From Massilia horti (lineage in GTDB: Bacteria > Pseudomonadota > Gammaproteobacteria > Burkholderiales > Burkholderiaceae_D): a stretch of 43,461 nucleotides of DNA. The stretch lies in contig NZ_SPUM01000092.1 of NCBI RefSeq assembly GCF_004614195.1, positions 1 through 43,461 on the forward strand, in the 5' to 3' direction. The translations under genes were made by a program, and so were the position numbers. Below, one piece after another: positions 24,368 through 35,325 of the stretch (position 1 is its first letter; each line of letters starts with the position of its first letter). The notes beneath the pieces were generated by a model. That model was not told where the DNA came from. It made no database searches and was given only the letters and a program-made list of their open reading frames with translations.

Positions 24368-25357
24368 TCAGCGGTTCACGGCCGCCATATCCGATTGCGC
24401 GTAACGCGGGCCGGCCACGGCGCCCGGCGGGAAGATCGCGTCCAGCGCGGCCACCTGTTCGGGTTCGAGCTCGATGTCGGCCGCCTTCACGTTCTCTTCC
24501 AAGTTCTTGCGGCGCCTGGTGCCCGGGATCGGGACGATGTCTGTGCCTCTTCGCAGCACCCAGGCCAGCGCCAGCTGTCCCGCGGTGCACCCTATTTGCG
24601 CCGCCAGCTCGCGCACCTTGTCCACCAATTCCAGGTTCTTCTGGAAGTTCTCGCCCTGAAAACGCGGATTGTGCGCACGAAAGTCGTCCGGCGCAAAGTC
24701 TTCGGGCCGCCGGATCTGGCCGGTCAAAAAGCCGCGCCCGAGCGGACTGTAGGCCACGAAGCCGATCCCTAACTGCCGGCAGCACTCGAGCTGGCCCTCT
24801 TCCGGGTCGCGCGACCACAGCGAATACTCGCTCTGCAGCGCCGTGATCGGGTGCTCGCGCGCGGCGCGCTCGATGGTCGGCACCGACGCCTCGGACAGGC
24901 CGATGCAGCGGACCTTGCCCTCCTTGACCAGGCCGGCCATGGCGCCCACCGTGTCCTCGATCGGCACCGCCGGGTCGATCCGGTGCTGGTAGTACAGGTC
25001 GATGGTGTCCACGCCCAACCGTGCCAAGCTCGCGTCGCAGGCCTGGCGCACGTACTCGGGCCGGCCGTTGACGCGAAAGTCGTCCGGGTGTTCAGGGCTG
25101 CGCATGATGCCGAACTTGGTGGCGATGACCAGCTCGTTGCGGTGGCCCTTGATGGCGCGCCCGACCAGCTCCTCGTTGGTGTGCGGTCCGTAGACGTCGG
25201 CCGTGTCGAACAGCGTCACGCCCAGGCCGATCGCGTCCTGGATCGTCGCGATCGACTCGGCGTCGTCCCGGTTGGCGTAGAAGTCGCTCATGCCCATGCA
25301 ACCCAGGCCGATGGCGGACACTTCCAGGCCGTCTTTGCCGAGCCTGCGGATTTTCAT
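24368..25357 (-). CDS. Aldo/keto reductase, mirror copy
   Basis: Identical copy of the 329-residue NADPH-dependent reductase at 18105-19094, with the full D51/Y56/K81/H125 tetrad. Divergent from the mirrored old yellow enzyme gene. Confidence 0.9.
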   Translation of the reverse strand: MKIRRLGKDGLEVSAIGLGCMGMSDFYANRDDAESIATIQDAIGLGVTLFDTADVYGPHTNEELVGRAIKGHRNELVIATKFGIMRSPEHPDDFRVNGRPEYVRQACDASLARLGVDTIDLYYQHRIDPAVPIEDTVGAMAGLVKEGKVRCIGLSEASVPTIERAAREHPITALQSEYSLWSRDPEEGQLECCRQLGIGFVAYSPLGRGFLTGQIRRPEDFAPDDFRAHNPRFQGENFQKNLELVDKVRELAAQIGCTAGQLALAWVLRRGTDIVPIPGTRRRKNLEENVKAADIELEPEQVAALDAIFPPGAVAGPRYAQSDMAAVNR

Positions 25358-25482
25358 CGTGTGCTCCTTTCCGGCGCAAGACCGGACAGCCGTCGATGTA
25401 ACGATACCGGCTTGGCCGAAAAGGAGGCACACGAAAGCCGCCTCCCGGCCAGGCGCAGCATCGCGCACGCCTCGAACCGCGT

Positions 25483-25511
25483 TTGACGCTCACCTAGCCT
25501 TTTCCTAGACT
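25483..25511 (+). promoter_or_regulatory. Promoter of the old yellow enzyme gene, mirror copy
   Basis: TTGACG (25483-25488), 17 nt, TAGACT (25506-25511), 26 nt before the ATG at 25538. Confidence 0.6.
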
Positions 25512-25537
25512 GGCCCTTTGCCTCAAAGGAGACGGCG

Positions 25538-26665
25538 ATGAATTCTCCTACCCAAGGGACCGATCTGTTCGCTCCCTACCAGCTCGGCCCACTGCACCTG
25601 AAGAACCGGATGGTGATGGCGCCGCTGACCCGCAGCCGCGCCGAACCGGGTAACGTGCCGTCGCAGATGGCGCCCGAGTACTACAGCCAGCGCGCCGGCG
25701 CCGGCCTGATCGTCACCGAAGCGACCCAGGCATCGCCCGCCGGCCAGGGCTACATCGCGACGCCGGGCATCCACAGCGATGACCAGATCGCGGGCTGGAA
25801 GAAGGTCACCGATGCGGTCCACGCGGCGGGCAGCCACATCTACCTGCAGCTGTGGCACGTGGGGCGCATCTCGCACCCCGATTTCCTGAACGGCGAGCTG
25901 CCGGTCGCGCCGTCCGCGATCGCGCCGCGCGGCGTGCAGACCTACACCGCGGACGGACTGAAGGACATCCCCACGCCGCGCGCGCTGGACACCGGCGAAG
26001 TGCCGCAGATCGTCGAGCAGTTCCGCCAGGGCGCCCAGAACGCGCAGGCGGCCGGCTTCGACGGCATCGAGGTGCACGGCGCGAACGGCTACCTGCTCGA
26101 CCAGTTTTTGGAAGACAGCACCAACCAGCGCACCGACCAGTATGGCGGCAGCGTCGAGAACCGCGCGCGGCTGCTGATCGAAGTGGCCGACGCGGTGGCG
26201 TCGGTGTGCGGCAGCGACCGGGTCGGCGTGCGCCTGTCGCCCGGCAGCGCCTTCAACGACATGCGCGACAGCCATCCGCAGCAGACGTTTTCCTACGTGG
26301 TTGAGGAGCTCGCAAGGAAGGACTTGGCCTACCTGCACCTGATCGAGTCGTCCCAGCGGCCATGCGAGCACCCGATACCGGACCTGTCGGCGCACTACTT
26401 CCGCACGCTCTACCCGGGCACGCTGATCGTGGCCGGCGGCTTTGACCTGGAGCGCGCCAACCGGGTGCTGCAGGCGGGCGTGGCGGACCTGGTCGCGTTC
26501 GGCCAGCTGTTCCTCGCCAACCCCGACCTGCCGGAGCGCTTCCGCCGGCGCGCGCCGCTCAATGTCCCGAAACGGGAAACCTTCTACGGCGGCGGGGCCG
26601 AAGGCTATATCGATTATCCAACCATGCAGCAGGGGCCGCTGTCGGGGGTGCAGGTCCAGGTGTGA
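25538..26665 (+). CDS. Old yellow enzyme family oxidoreductase, mirror copy
   Basis: Identical copy of the 375-residue FMN ene-reductase at 16797-17924, with the H180/N183 substrate-binding pair in HGANGY and AAAGGAG before the ATG. Confidence 0.9.
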   Translation: MNSPTQGTDLFAPYQLGPLHLKNRMVMAPLTRSRAEPGNVPSQMAPEYYSQRAGAGLIVTEATQASPAGQGYIATPGIHSDDQIAGWKKVTDAVHAAGSHIYLQLWHVGRISHPDFLNGELPVAPSAIAPRGVQTYTADGLKDIPTPRALDTGEVPQIVEQFRQGAQNAQAAGFDGIEVHGANGYLLDQFLEDSTNQRTDQYGGSVENRARLLIEVADAVASVCGSDRVGVRLSPGSAFNDMRDSHPQQTFSYVVEELARKDLAYLHLIESSQRPCEHPIPDLSAHYFRTLYPGTLIVAGGFDLERANRVLQAGVADLVAFGQLFLANPDLPERFRRRAPLNVPKRETFYGGGAEGYIDYPTMQQGPLSGVQVQV

Positions 26666-26685
26666 GTCGTGTGGCTTGCCGGTGG

Positions 26686-26803
26686 CGTAGGGGGGGCGGG
26701 GCCGCCGAGGACCTGTGCCCACGCGGTTCGCGAAAGCCGCATAGCGAAGCAGCAGCCGCAAGTCAGCATGCGTTGACCGGTGCGCACAGGTGCGCACCCT
26801 ACG
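26686..26803. repeat. Dispersed intergenic repeat, mirror copy
   Basis: Reverse complement of the 118-bp element at 16659-16776, with CGTAGGG/CCCTACG ends and an internal 9-bp hairpin. Confidence 0.7.
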
Positions 26804-26820
26804 GGGTGCCTTTTATCCAA

Positions 26821-26843
26821 AACATGCATTTAAAATCTTGATT
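26821..26843. promoter_or_regulatory. Candidate NsrR site, mirror copy
   Basis: AACATGCATTT followed by AAAATCTTGATT, overlapping the TTGATT -35 (26838-26843) of the truncated haemoglobin promoter, whose -10 is TAGCAT at 26861-26866. Confidence 0.4.
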
Positions 26844-26896
26844 TACACTTGACGGTCCGGTAGCATCCATCTGTCTGCCATCCACCCGAGGGAAAC

Positions 26897-27292
26897 ATGT
26901 CATCGCTGCCGCTCGACCGCTCGTCGATTACCGCCCTGGTCCACCAGTTCTACGACCAGGTCCGCGCCGACCCCGTGCTGGGGCCGGTCTTCAACGACGC
27001 GATCGGCGATCACTGGGATACGCACCTGGCGCGCATGGTCGAATTCTGGTCGACCGTGATGCTCAGCACGCACAGCTTCGAAGGCAACGTGTTCGGCAAG
27101 CACATGGCGCTGTCCGGCATCGAACCGGACCATTTCCGGCGCTGGCTGGCGCTGTTCCAGGCCACCGCCGTGCACCTGTTCGAACCGGCCGTCGCGTCCG
27201 AATTCCAGATCGTCGCCAACCGCATCGCGTCCAGCCTGCAGTACGGCTACTTCGGCAAGGTCATCGTCGACGCCGCGCCTGCAGCCACGTAA
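26897..27292 (+). CDS. Group III truncated haemoglobin, mirror copy
   Basis: Identical copy of the 131-residue haemoglobin at 16170-16565, proximal histidine H69. Start ATG 26897 with GAGGG upstream. Confidence 0.88.
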   Translation: MSSLPLDRSSITALVHQFYDQVRADPVLGPVFNDAIGDHWDTHLARMVEFWSTVMLSTHSFEGNVFGKHMALSGIEPDHFRRWLALFQATAVHLFEPAVASEFQIVANRIASSLQYGYFGKVIVDAAPAAT

Positions 27293-27340
27293 AGTCGATC
27301 CGGCGGGTATACTCGCCGTTTGTCTTTTACTACCACCATC

Positions 27341-27679
27341 ATGAGCACTTTCCCGCCCTGCCCCCAATGCCAGTCCGCGTACACCTATGAGGACGCCGGC
27401 CAATACGTCTGCCCTGAATGCGGCCACGAATGGAAAGCCGAGGCGGCGCCCGCGGCGGAGGCGGCGCGCGTGTATCGCGATGCCGCCGGCAATGTCTTGC
27501 AGGATGGCGACACCGTCACCGTCATCAAGGACCTCAAGCCCAAGGGTTCCGGCGGCGTGATCAAGCAGGGCACCAAGGTCAAGAACATTCGCCTGGTCGA
27601 TAGCGACCACGACATCGACTGCAAGATCGACGGCTTCGGCGCCATGAGCCTGAAGTCGGAATTCGTGCGGAAAGTCTGA
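27341..27679 (+). CDS. yjdM: YjdM zinc-ribbon protein, mirror copy
   Basis: Identical copy of the 112-residue protein at 15783-16121, with the C7/C10/C24/C27 zinc ribbon. Confidence 0.9.
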   Translation: MSTFPPCPQCQSAYTYEDAGQYVCPECGHEWKAEAAPAAEAARVYRDAAGNVLQDGDTVTVIKDLKPKGSGGVIKQGTKVKNIRLVDSDHDIDCKIDGFGAMSLKSEFVRKV

Positions 27680-27747
27680 TCGCCGCCGGTTGACTCCAGC
27701 CCGGCGCCGGTGTTCAATTCCGGGAGTTCTTTTCTTCCGGATAACAA

Positions 27748-28695
27748 ATGCAGACCACCCCGCGCCCGAAGTCCCGCCTGCGCAAGGCCATACTGGCCGC
27801 AGGCATCCTGCTTGCCGCCGCCGTGGTGGCTGTGCCAGTCCTGCGCAATGCCGAACATGCGCCGCTCGATGCGGCCGCGCGCCGCCAGGCGCCGGGCCAA
27901 TTCATCCAGCTCTCGCACGGCATGGTGCACTACCGCGCGGCCGGACCCGAACAGGGCCAGCCGGTGCTGCTGGTGCACGGCTTTTCGGTGCCCGATTATG
28001 TATTCGACCACAGCCGCGAAGCGCTGGCCGCCGCCGGTTTTCGCGTCGTCAGTTTCGATTTGTACGGACGCGGCTGGAGCGACCGCCCCATTGTTACCTA
28101 CGACCGCGACCTGCTGGCCGGGGAGCTGGGCGAATTGATGGACGCGCTGCACATGCAACAGGCGGACGTGGTCGGCCTGTCGATGGGCGGCGCGGTGGCC
28201 GGCCGCTTCGCCGCGCTGCATCCGGAGCGGGTGCGCAGGCTCGTGCTGATCGCGCCGGTTACCAAGGCCACAGACATCAGCGTCATGGCCTGGCCGGGCG
28301 TGGGCGACTGGCTGCTGCGCGCCTGGTTCCTGCCCGGGCTCGCGAACCGCCAGACCGAGGATTTTATGCATCCGGAGCGCTTTGCCGACTGGCCGGCACG
28401 CTTCGTCCCGCAGATGCAGTATGACGGCTTCGGGCGCGCGCTTTTGTCGAGCATGCGCAATATCATCACGGCATCGTCCGTGCCCGACTTCGAGAAGATC
28501 GGCAAGACCGGCCTGCCGGTGCAGCTGATCTGGGGCGAGCGCGACACCACGGTGCCGTACGCCCAACACGCCGACGTGCAGCGCGCGATCCCGCAGGCGC
28601 AGTTCGTCTCGCTGCCGGAGATCGGCCACCTGTCCGTGGTGGAAGACCCGGCGGCGGTCCATCCCCAGCTGATCGCGTTCCTGCGCGAACAGTAA
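27748..28695 (+). CDS. Alpha/beta hydrolase with membrane anchor, mirror copy
   Basis: Identical copy of the 315-residue hydrolase at 14767-15714, triad S145/D266/H294 and hydrophobic N-terminal helix. Confidence 0.86.
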   Translation: MQTTPRPKSRLRKAILAAGILLAAAVVAVPVLRNAEHAPLDAAARRQAPGQFIQLSHGMVHYRAAGPEQGQPVLLVHGFSVPDYVFDHSREALAAAGFRVVSFDLYGRGWSDRPIVTYDRDLLAGELGELMDALHMQQADVVGLSMGGAVAGRFAALHPERVRRLVLIAPVTKATDISVMAWPGVGDWLLRAWFLPGLANRQTEDFMHPERFADWPARFVPQMQYDGFGRALLSSMRNIITASSVPDFEKIGKTGLPVQLIWGERDTTVPYAQHADVQRAIPQAQFVSLPEIGHLSVVEDPAAVHPQLIAFLREQ

Positions 28696-28742
28696 CTCCC
28701 CGGCTCGGCCAGAGCCTGGGCTTCACACACCGCTCACCACGC

Positions 28743-28770
28743 TTGCACTAGCGTGACGGTCTCCTATCCT
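28743..28770 (+). promoter_or_regulatory. Promoter of the FAD oxidase gene, mirror copy
   Basis: TTGCAC, 16 nt, TATCCT. The dyad CACGCT-N6-AGCGTG at 28738-28755 overlaps the -35 element. Confidence 0.45.
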
Positions 28771-28840
28771 TCCCCATAGAAGCGCTGGGCGCCGCCGTTG
28801 CGCCCGCCCGGAGCATCTCATCTCGTTCGGAGGTAAAGCG

Positions 28841-30244
28841 ATGACCAAACTGAACAGTGACGTGATTGACCGCTTCAAGGGCACGCTGCGAGGTCCCCTG
28901 CTGCAACCCGCCGATGCGGGCTACGACCAAGCCCGCACGGTGTGGAACGCGATGATCGACCGCCGCCCCGCGCTCATCGCCTGCTGTGCCGGTACGGCCG
29001 ATGTGCGCGCAGCAGTGGCTTTCGCGCGCGACCACGGCCTGCCGCTAGCGGTGCGCGGGGGCGGCCACGGCATCGCGGGAAACGCCGTGTGCGACGACGG
29101 CCTGGTGATCAACCTGTCCGGCATGCGCGCGGTACATGTGGACCCGCAGGCGCGGCTTGCCTTCGTTGGCGGCGGCGCCACGCTGGGCGACGCCGACCAC
29201 GAAACGCAGGCCTACGCTCTGGCGGTCCCGTTCGGCATCAATTCGACCACCGGCGTGGCCGGGCTCGCTCTCGGCGGCGGCTTCGGCTGGCTCAGCCGGG
29301 TCATGGGGCTCACGGTCGACAGCCTGGTCGGCGCGGAAATCGTCACGGCTGACGGCGAACGGCGCCACGTGAGCCAGCAGCAGGAACCCGACCTGTTCTG
29401 GGCCATCCGCGGCGGCGGCGGCAACTTCGGTGTCGTCACCCAATTCGAGTTCGCCTTGCATCCGGTCGGCCCGCTAGTGACCGCCGGGCTGGTGGTGTTC
29501 CCGTCAGCCCAGGGGCGAGCAGTGATGCGGCAATACCGCGATTTCGTGAACTCGCTGCCCGACGAGCTGTCGGTGTGGGCGGTGCTGCGCAAGGCGCCAC
29601 CCCTGCCCTTCTTGCCGTCCGAGGTGCACGGTCAGGACATCGTCGCGCTGGCCGTGTTTTCGCCGCTGGCGCCCGATGCCGCGCTGCCAATGATCGCGCC
29701 ACTGCGCGGCTTCGGGCAGGTGCTGGGCGAGCACGTTGGCCCGATGCCGTACACGGCCTGGCAAAAAATCTTCGATCCGATGCTCACGTTCGGGGCGCGC
29801 AATTACTGGAAGTCGCACAACTTCACGGCACTCTCCGACGAGGCGATCGATGTGGTGTTGCGCTACGCCGGCAGCGTGCCGACGCCACAGTGCGAAATTT
29901 TCCTGGGACTGTTGGGCGGCAAGGCGAACGAGCCCGCGCCGGACGCGACTGCCTATCCGCACCGCCATGTCCAGTTCGCCATGAACGTGCATGGCCGCTG
30001 GACCGATGCCGCCGACGACGCGCGCTGCATGGGCTGGGCACGCGAATTCTTTGCCGCGGCGGCGCCGTATGCGGCCGGCAGCGTCTACATCAACTTCATG
30101 ACCCAGGATGAAGGGGCGCGCATCCGCGAGGCCTACGGCGCCAATTACGAGCGGCTGGTACAGGTCAAGAGGCGTTATGACCCGGAAAACCTGTTCCACT
30201 TCAACCACAACGTCCCGCCCGGCTTGCCGCCAGACGTTACGTGA
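28841..30244 (+). CDS. FAD-linked oxidase, berberine-bridge type, mirror copy
   Basis: Identical copy of the 467-residue oxidase at 13218-14621, with the FAD-linking H76 and no second cysteinyl linkage. Confidence 0.86.
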   Translation: MTKLNSDVIDRFKGTLRGPLLQPADAGYDQARTVWNAMIDRRPALIACCAGTADVRAAVAFARDHGLPLAVRGGGHGIAGNAVCDDGLVINLSGMRAVHVDPQARLAFVGGGATLGDADHETQAYALAVPFGINSTTGVAGLALGGGFGWLSRVMGLTVDSLVGAEIVTADGERRHVSQQQEPDLFWAIRGGGGNFGVVTQFEFALHPVGPLVTAGLVVFPSAQGRAVMRQYRDFVNSLPDELSVWAVLRKAPPLPFLPSEVHGQDIVALAVFSPLAPDAALPMIAPLRGFGQVLGEHVGPMPYTAWQKIFDPMLTFGARNYWKSHNFTALSDEAIDVVLRYAGSVPTPQCEIFLGLLGGKANEPAPDATAYPHRHVQFAMNVHGRWTDAADDARCMGWAREFFAAAAPYAAGSVYINFMTQDEGARIREAYGANYERLVQVKRRYDPENLFHFNHNVPPGLPPDVT

Positions 30245-30252
30245 GGCGACAA

Positions 30253-30282
30253 GAAAACACCAGCCGGCTGGCTGGTGTTTTC
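30253..30282. terminator. Bidirectional intrinsic terminator, mirror copy
   Basis: Same 13-bp stem and 4-nt loop as 13180-13209, between the convergent FAD oxidase and repeat-protein genes. Confidence 0.85.
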
Positions 30283-30327
30283 ATGGAACGACAAACCCGT
30301 GGCCGAGCCGCGGGCGCAAAGACGGAT

Positions 30328-30921
30328 TCAGTAGCCGCGGCTGCCGCTGGTTCCGCTGGTGCCACTCGTTCCGCTGGTGCCACTCGTACCGCTGGTACCG
30401 CTAGGGCTGGCGCCGGTGGCACCCGAGCTGCTTGAGCCGGTCGGGCCCATGCTGCCGGTGCTGCTGCCGCTCATGCCGCTGCTGCCACTGGTGCCGCTGG
30501 TGCCACTCATGCCGCTGGCCCCCGTTGCGCCGCCGGCGCCGCTGGTGCCGCTGGTGCCGCTGGTGCCACTAGTACCGCTCGTGCCACCGCTGGTGCCGGT
30601 CGCGCCGGCTGCACCGCTGGTGCCGCTGGTGCCGCTGGTGCCGCTGGTGCCGCTCGGGGTGGTCTCTTTGTGTTTTTTGGTCTTCTTGTGGTGCGTGGTA
30701 GTGGTGGTGGTAGTGGACTGAGCCGGCTGCTCGCTCGAGCTGGCGCCGGTGGTGCCGGTGGCGCCCGATGCGCCGGTCTGGCCCGTGGCGCTGCTCTGGC
30801 TCTGGCTCGGTGTGCTCTGATCCGAGGTGCTGCTCGACTGAGCTTGAACGGGCACCGCACTGAACATCGCCGCGGCAGCGGAGGCGCCCAGCAGGCCTTT
30901 CAATACCTTATTCATTTTCAT
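30328..30921 (-). CDS. Secreted Gly-Thr-Ser repeat protein, mirror copy
   Basis: Identical copy of the 197-residue low-complexity protein at 12541-13134, including the same number of repeat units. Equal array length in both copies is notable because such arrays slip easily. Confidence 0.78.
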   Translation of the reverse strand: MKMNKVLKGLLGASAAAAMFSAVPVQAQSSSTSDQSTPSQSQSSATGQTGASGATGTTGASSSEQPAQSTTTTTTTHHKKTKKHKETTPSGTSGTSGTSGTSGAAGATGTSGGTSGTSGTSGTSGTSGAGGATGASGMSGTSGTSGSSGMSGSSTGSMGPTGSSSSGATGASPSGTSGTSGTSGTSGTSGTSGSRGY

Positions 30922-31203
30922 GTCGATCTCCTTAATGTTTCGGGGGGCTAATCCTCGACAATATCTGGCCGATTTGCGAGGAGGGCTGAGTTTAGAGCGG
31001 CAGTCGTAAACACAGCGCGCGTTAGCCGCGCGGCAATCCGGCGCAAGTTTCCGCCAAGGCTGCTGCTCCGCGTCTGGGACGCACTGCTAAGAGTCCTAAC
31101 GCGGCAGCAAGTTCAGACATGTCACACGCAAAATGCGCCAAACCGGGTTTTCGGAAAGGGCTTGCCGTTGCCCTCCAGGAGCTCGACCTTCACGCCCGCA
31201 CGT

Positions 31204-32502
31204 CTATCGTGCAGCGGTCTTCGGATCTACTTTGACTTTCGCGAAATCGAAGCCGCGCGCGGACTGGGCGGCGAGCGTACCCAGTTCCGTGTACAGCGGC
31301 AGCACGTTGCTCTTGTCGTCCGGGTAGACCCGGTTCGACAGGAACACATAGAAGGTGCGCGAGTTGGGGTCGATCCACAGGATGCAGCCGGTAAACCCGG
31401 TGTGGCCATAGCTGCCGACCGGGAACCTTGTCCCGCGCGGACGCACGGCGTACGGGGAATTGATGTCCATGCCCATGCCGCGCAGCGCCTCGATGCCGGC
31501 CGGGGACTGGGCCGTGGTCAGCAGGCGCACGCTGTCGCGGCTCAGGATGCGCACCCCATCGAGCTCGCCATCGCCCAGCAACATGCGGGCAAAGCGCGCC
31601 AGGTCGCGCGCGGTGGTGAACACACCCGCCGAACCTGCTACGCCCTGCATGCGGCGCGCTGTCGGGTCGTGCACCACGCCCTGCAGCACCTGGCCGCCAT
31701 CCAGGTCGTCATGCTTCGCGCGCTCGGCCTCGAGCTGGGGCGACTTGTGGGTGGGCGCAATGCCGGTGGCGGCCACGCGGCGCAGCGGCAGAAAGCCGGT
31801 GTCGCGCATCCTGAGCGGCTGGTAGATGCGCTGCTGCGCGAACTGCTCAAGCGGCACGCCCGCGGCGCGCGCGACCAGCTGGCCGAGCAGCACGTAGTTG
31901 ATGTCGGAGTAGCGGAAGAAAGTGCCCGGCGCATGGGTCACGGCTTGCGCGCAAGCCAGCGCACGCGCGGCGGCGTCGCCGCTCCAGGCGGGCTTTGCCG
32001 GCAGGCCCGATGGCAGGCCGGAAGTATGGGTCAGCAGGTGCCGGATCGTGATCGCATCCTTGCCCTCGCCCGCGCACTCGGGAAAGTAGCTGGCCAGTCT
32101 GGCGTCCAGGTCGATCTTACCCTCCTCCGCCAGCAGCAGCACGGAGGGCGCGGTGGCGATGACCTTGGTCAGCGAGGCGGCGTCGTACAGGGTGGCGGGC
32201 GTGACCGCGGCCGCATCAATCTCGTAGCTGAGCTTGCCGTAGGCTTTTTCGTAGGCATCGCCGTTGCGTTCCAGACGGAAGACCGCGCCCGGCAGCTTGC
32301 GCTCGGCGATGGCGGCCTCGATCGCGTTGTCGATCGCGGGAAATTGTGCGCTGTCGAGCTGGGCATTGTCGTGCAGGCTGTCAGGCGCGGCGGCCGGCTG
32401 GTCGGCGGGCAGCTGGGCGCAGCCGGCGGCGAACATGGCGACGCAGGCGGCGGCGACGATGGTCTTGCGCTGCAACAGCGCGCGGAGGGTGGTGTGGCGC
32501 AT
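31204..32502 (-). CDS. Lipoprotein serine hydrolase, mirror copy
   Basis: Identical copy of the 432-residue beta-lactamase-fold lipoprotein at 10960-12258 (lipobox C28, S110-x-x-K113, HTG 367-369). Confidence 0.85.
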   Translation of the reverse strand: MRHTTLRALLQRKTIVAAACVAMFAAGCAQLPADQPAAAPDSLHDNAQLDSAQFPAIDNAIEAAIAERKLPGAVFRLERNGDAYEKAYGKLSYEIDAAAVTPATLYDAASLTKVIATAPSVLLLAEEGKIDLDARLASYFPECAGEGKDAITIRHLLTHTSGLPSGLPAKPAWSGDAAARALACAQAVTHAPGTFFRYSDINYVLLGQLVARAAGVPLEQFAQQRIYQPLRMRDTGFLPLRRVAATGIAPTHKSPQLEAERAKHDDLDGGQVLQGVVHDPTARRMQGVAGSAGVFTTARDLARFARMLLGDGELDGVRILSRDSVRLLTTAQSPAGIEALRGMGMDINSPYAVRPRGTRFPVGSYGHTGFTGCILWIDPNSRTFYVFLSNRVYPDDKSNVLPLYTELGTLAAQSARGFDFAKVKVDPKTAAR

Positions 32503-32654
32503 GGGATGGAATGGTCTGGTGGACTCGTTACGGCAGGGCTTGCCAGGCAATCATAAGGATGCTGTGGCGAGGGGTCAAGCAAGCCACGATTGTCAAGACG
32601 AGCCCGGTTTGGCGGGCGCGCACGCGAACAAACCGATCGGCGTATCATGCCGTC

Positions 32655-33641
32655 ATGATTCCGTTTTCCATTCTTGACCTTGCGCCCAACGTCCAAGGCG
32701 GCGACGCGGCCCAATCCTTCCGCAATTGTGTGGACCTGGCGCAGCACGGCGAGCGCTGGAATTACAACCGCTTCTGGCTGGCCGAGCACCACGGCATGCC
32801 GGGCATTGCGAGCGCGGCGACTGCGGTGCTGATGTGCCATGTGGCGAACCACACCACGCGCATCCGCATTGGCGCCGGCGGCATCATGCTGCCGAACCAT
32901 TCGCCGCTGGTGATCGCCGAACAGTTCGGCACGCTCGAGTCGCTGTTCCCCGGCCGCATTGACCTGGGCCTCGGGCGGGCGCCGGGGTCGGATCACGTCA
33001 CCGCGCGTGCGCTGCGCCGCAACCTGGCGTCCGACGCCGATGCGTTCCCGCAGGATGTGATCGAACTGATGGATTACCTGGCCGATTCGCCGCGGCGCCA
33101 CGTGCGCGCGGTACCGGGCGCCGGCATGCGCTTGCCGGTGTGGATTCTGGGTTCGAGCCTGTTCGGCGCGCAGCTGGCCGCCGCGCTCGGCCTGCCGTAC
33201 GCGTTCGCGTCGCACTTTGCGCCGCAGATGATGATGCAGGCGATCGAGCTGTACCGCTCGACCTTCCGCCCGTCGTCCCAGCTCGACAAGCCGTACTTGA
33301 TGCTCGGCTTTAACGTGGTCGCGGCTGACACCGAGGAGCAAGCGAAGCTGTACGCCTCGTCGATGCAGCAGGCCTTCGTCAATTTGCGCAGCGGACGCCC
33401 GGCGCGGTTGCCGCCGCCGGTGGACGGCTACCTCGACCAGATCGGCCCCGCCGAGCGCACCATGCTCGAGCACACGCTGTCGTGCTCGGCGATCGGCGCG
33501 CGCGATGCCGTCGCCGCCCAGCTCAAGGCGTTCGTCAACCGTACCGGGGCGGACGAGCTGATGATCACCTCGCAGATTTTTGACCACGCGGCGCGTCTGC
33601 GCTCGTACGAGATTACGGCGGATATTCAGCGCGCCGGGTGA
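32655..33641 (+). CDS. LLM-class flavin-dependent oxidoreductase, mirror copy
   Basis: Identical copy of the 328-residue luciferase-like enzyme at 9821-10807. Start ATG 32655. Confidence 0.83.
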   Translation: MIPFSILDLAPNVQGGDAAQSFRNCVDLAQHGERWNYNRFWLAEHHGMPGIASAATAVLMCHVANHTTRIRIGAGGIMLPNHSPLVIAEQFGTLESLFPGRIDLGLGRAPGSDHVTARALRRNLASDADAFPQDVIELMDYLADSPRRHVRAVPGAGMRLPVWILGSSLFGAQLAAALGLPYAFASHFAPQMMMQAIELYRSTFRPSSQLDKPYLMLGFNVVAADTEEQAKLYASSMQQAFVNLRSGRPARLPPPVDGYLDQIGPAERTMLEHTLSCSAIGARDAVAAQLKAFVNRTGADELMITSQIFDHAARLRSYEITADIQRAG

Positions 33642-33663
33642 GGATGCATGGGCGCCGTGTGCG

Positions 33664-34407
33664 TTAGCTGCCGCTTGTGCTAAATTTCTCCGGCTCCTTG
33701 CGGCTGGCGAAGTCGCTCTGCGCCACCGTGCCGGCCACCGACGCGTCGCGATGAGCCGACGGATACAGCCAGCAGAACAATGGCGTGGCAGTAGCTGCGC
33801 CTAGCAGCTGCGCGATGATGAACCCGGACACATCGCTTGGCCGAATGCCGGCGAAGGTATTGGTGGCGCTGCGGGCCAGCGTCACGGCCGGGTTGGCGAA
33901 CGAGGTCGACGACGTGAACCAGTAGGCCGCCGTGATGTAGGCGGCGACCGCGAACGGCGTCACACCAGGCCGGCTGCGCGAGCAACCGATGATGACGGCG
34001 ATCAGGCCGAAGGTCGCGACGAATTCGCTCCACCATTGTGCGGCGCCGGTGCGCACGTGCTCCGACGCGACGAACACGGGGACATCGAACATCAGGTGCG
34101 CGGCGGCCACACCAGCAAAGGCACCGGCGATCTGCACGGCGATGTACGGGATCACCTCCGCTGCCGGCAGATTTTTTTGCCACGCTTCGGACAGCGTGAC
34201 GACCGGATTGAAGTGTGCACCCGAGATCGTGCCGAACATCAGGATCAAAGCCACGAGTCCCGCGCCTGTCGCGATCGCGTTGGCCAGCAGGGCAATCGCT
34301 ACGTTGCCGCCAGCCAGCCGCTCGGCCATGATGCCCGAGCCCACCACCACGGCCAGTAGGAGCGCCGTGCCGAGGCCCTCGGCGACGATTCGTCTGGCAA
34401 ATGTCAT
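33664..34407 (-). CDS. aqpS: AqpS-type aquaglyceroporin, mirror copy
   Basis: Identical copy of the 247-residue channel at 9055-9798, with NPV/NPA boxes and V175 in the selectivity filter. Confidence 0.88.
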   Translation of the reverse strand: MTFARRIVAEGLGTALLLAVVVGSGIMAERLAGGNVAIALLANAIATGAGLVALILMFGTISGAHFNPVVTLSEAWQKNLPAAEVIPYIAVQIAGAFAGVAAAHLMFDVPVFVASEHVRTGAAQWWSEFVATFGLIAVIIGCSRSRPGVTPFAVAAYITAAYWFTSSTSFANPAVTLARSATNTFAGIRPSDVSGFIIAQLLGAATATPLFCWLYPSAHRDASVAGTVAQSDFASRKEPEKFSTSGS

Positions 34408-34435
34408 TTGATTCCTCCTCAGTCTCTCGAACGCA

Positions 34436-34915
34436 TTACGGCAGCAGGGTGCCGATGCGGTCCAGCTCCGCCTTCAGACGCACTTTGTCGTTCTTCAGCT
34501 CGTCGAGGGGCAAGGCCAGGAAGGCCTCGATCCGCGCGCGCAGGATCGCGTAGGCCTGCTCGAAGGCGGCATGGATCTCCTCTTCGGTGCCGGCCACGTG
34601 GCTCGGATCGTCGACGCCCCAGTGCGTACGCAGCACCTGACCGAGGTAGGCGGGGCAGGTTTCGCCGGCGGCGCTGCTACAGACGGTGACCACGATGTCC
34701 GGCGTGACCGGCAGGTCGTCCCATGACTTGCTGTAATAGCCTTCGGTCGGGATGCCCTTCAGCGCCAGCAGCGCAAGCGCCTTTTCGTTGAGTTTGCCGG
34801 TTGGCTGGCTGCCCGCACTGATAGCGTGCCAGCCTGAAGGCGCGAGGTGGTTGAAGGTAGCTTCGCTGATCAGGGAACGGCACGAGTTGCCGGTGCAGAG
34901 AAAGAGGACGTTCAC
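34436..34915 (-). CDS. arsC: Arsenate reductase, mirror copy
   Basis: Identical copy of the 159-residue low-molecular-weight-phosphatase-type reductase at 8547-9026 (C7, C12, C79, C87), GTG start. Confidence 0.9.
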   Translation of the reverse strand: MNVLFLCTGNSCRSLISEATFNHLAPSGWHAISAGSQPTGKLNEKALALLALKGIPTEGYYSKSWDDLPVTPDIVVTVCSSAAGETCPAYLGQVLRTHWGVDDPSHVAGTEEEIHAAFEQAYAILRARIEAFLALPLDELKNDKVRLKAELDRIGTLLP

Positions 34916-34963
34916 AGTTGCTTTTAGCAGTTAGGTAATGTTGGGGTGGTGAGCCGGGGATTC

Positions 34964-35305
34964 TTAGGTACAGTCAGCCGAGCCTTGGGCGCAAACGGTC
35001 GCGCCGACCGGCGAGCAGGGATTGCCGCCGCAGCAATTCTCGCCAAGGAACGACAACAGGGTGTTCATTGTGTCGAACTGCGCGGCATAGAAGAGGAAAC
35101 GGCCCTCCTGACGCGGCGAGATGAGCTTCGCATGCGTCAACTCCTTCAGGTGGAAAGACATGGATGAAGGAGGGACGCCAAGTGCCTCGGCGATCTTGGT
35201 TGCGGCCAGGCCGCTCGGTCCGGCCTGCACGAGCAGCCGAAAGGCGGCCAGTCGCGATTCCTGCGCGAGCGCGGCGAGAGCAGCGATTGCGGCTGTGGTT
35301 TCCAT
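34964..35305 (-). CDS. arsR: ArsR-2 repressor, mirror copy
   Basis: Identical copy of the 113-residue ArsR at 8157-8498, with C-terminal cysteines C91, C92 and C97. Confidence 0.9.
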   Translation of the reverse strand: METTAAIAALAALAQESRLAAFRLLVQAGPSGLAATKIAEALGVPPSSMSFHLKELTHAKLISPRQEGRFLFYAAQFDTMNTLLSFLGENCCGGNPCSPVGATVCAQGSADCT

Positions 35306-35325
35306 GGGAAGACATCTGTTATTTT

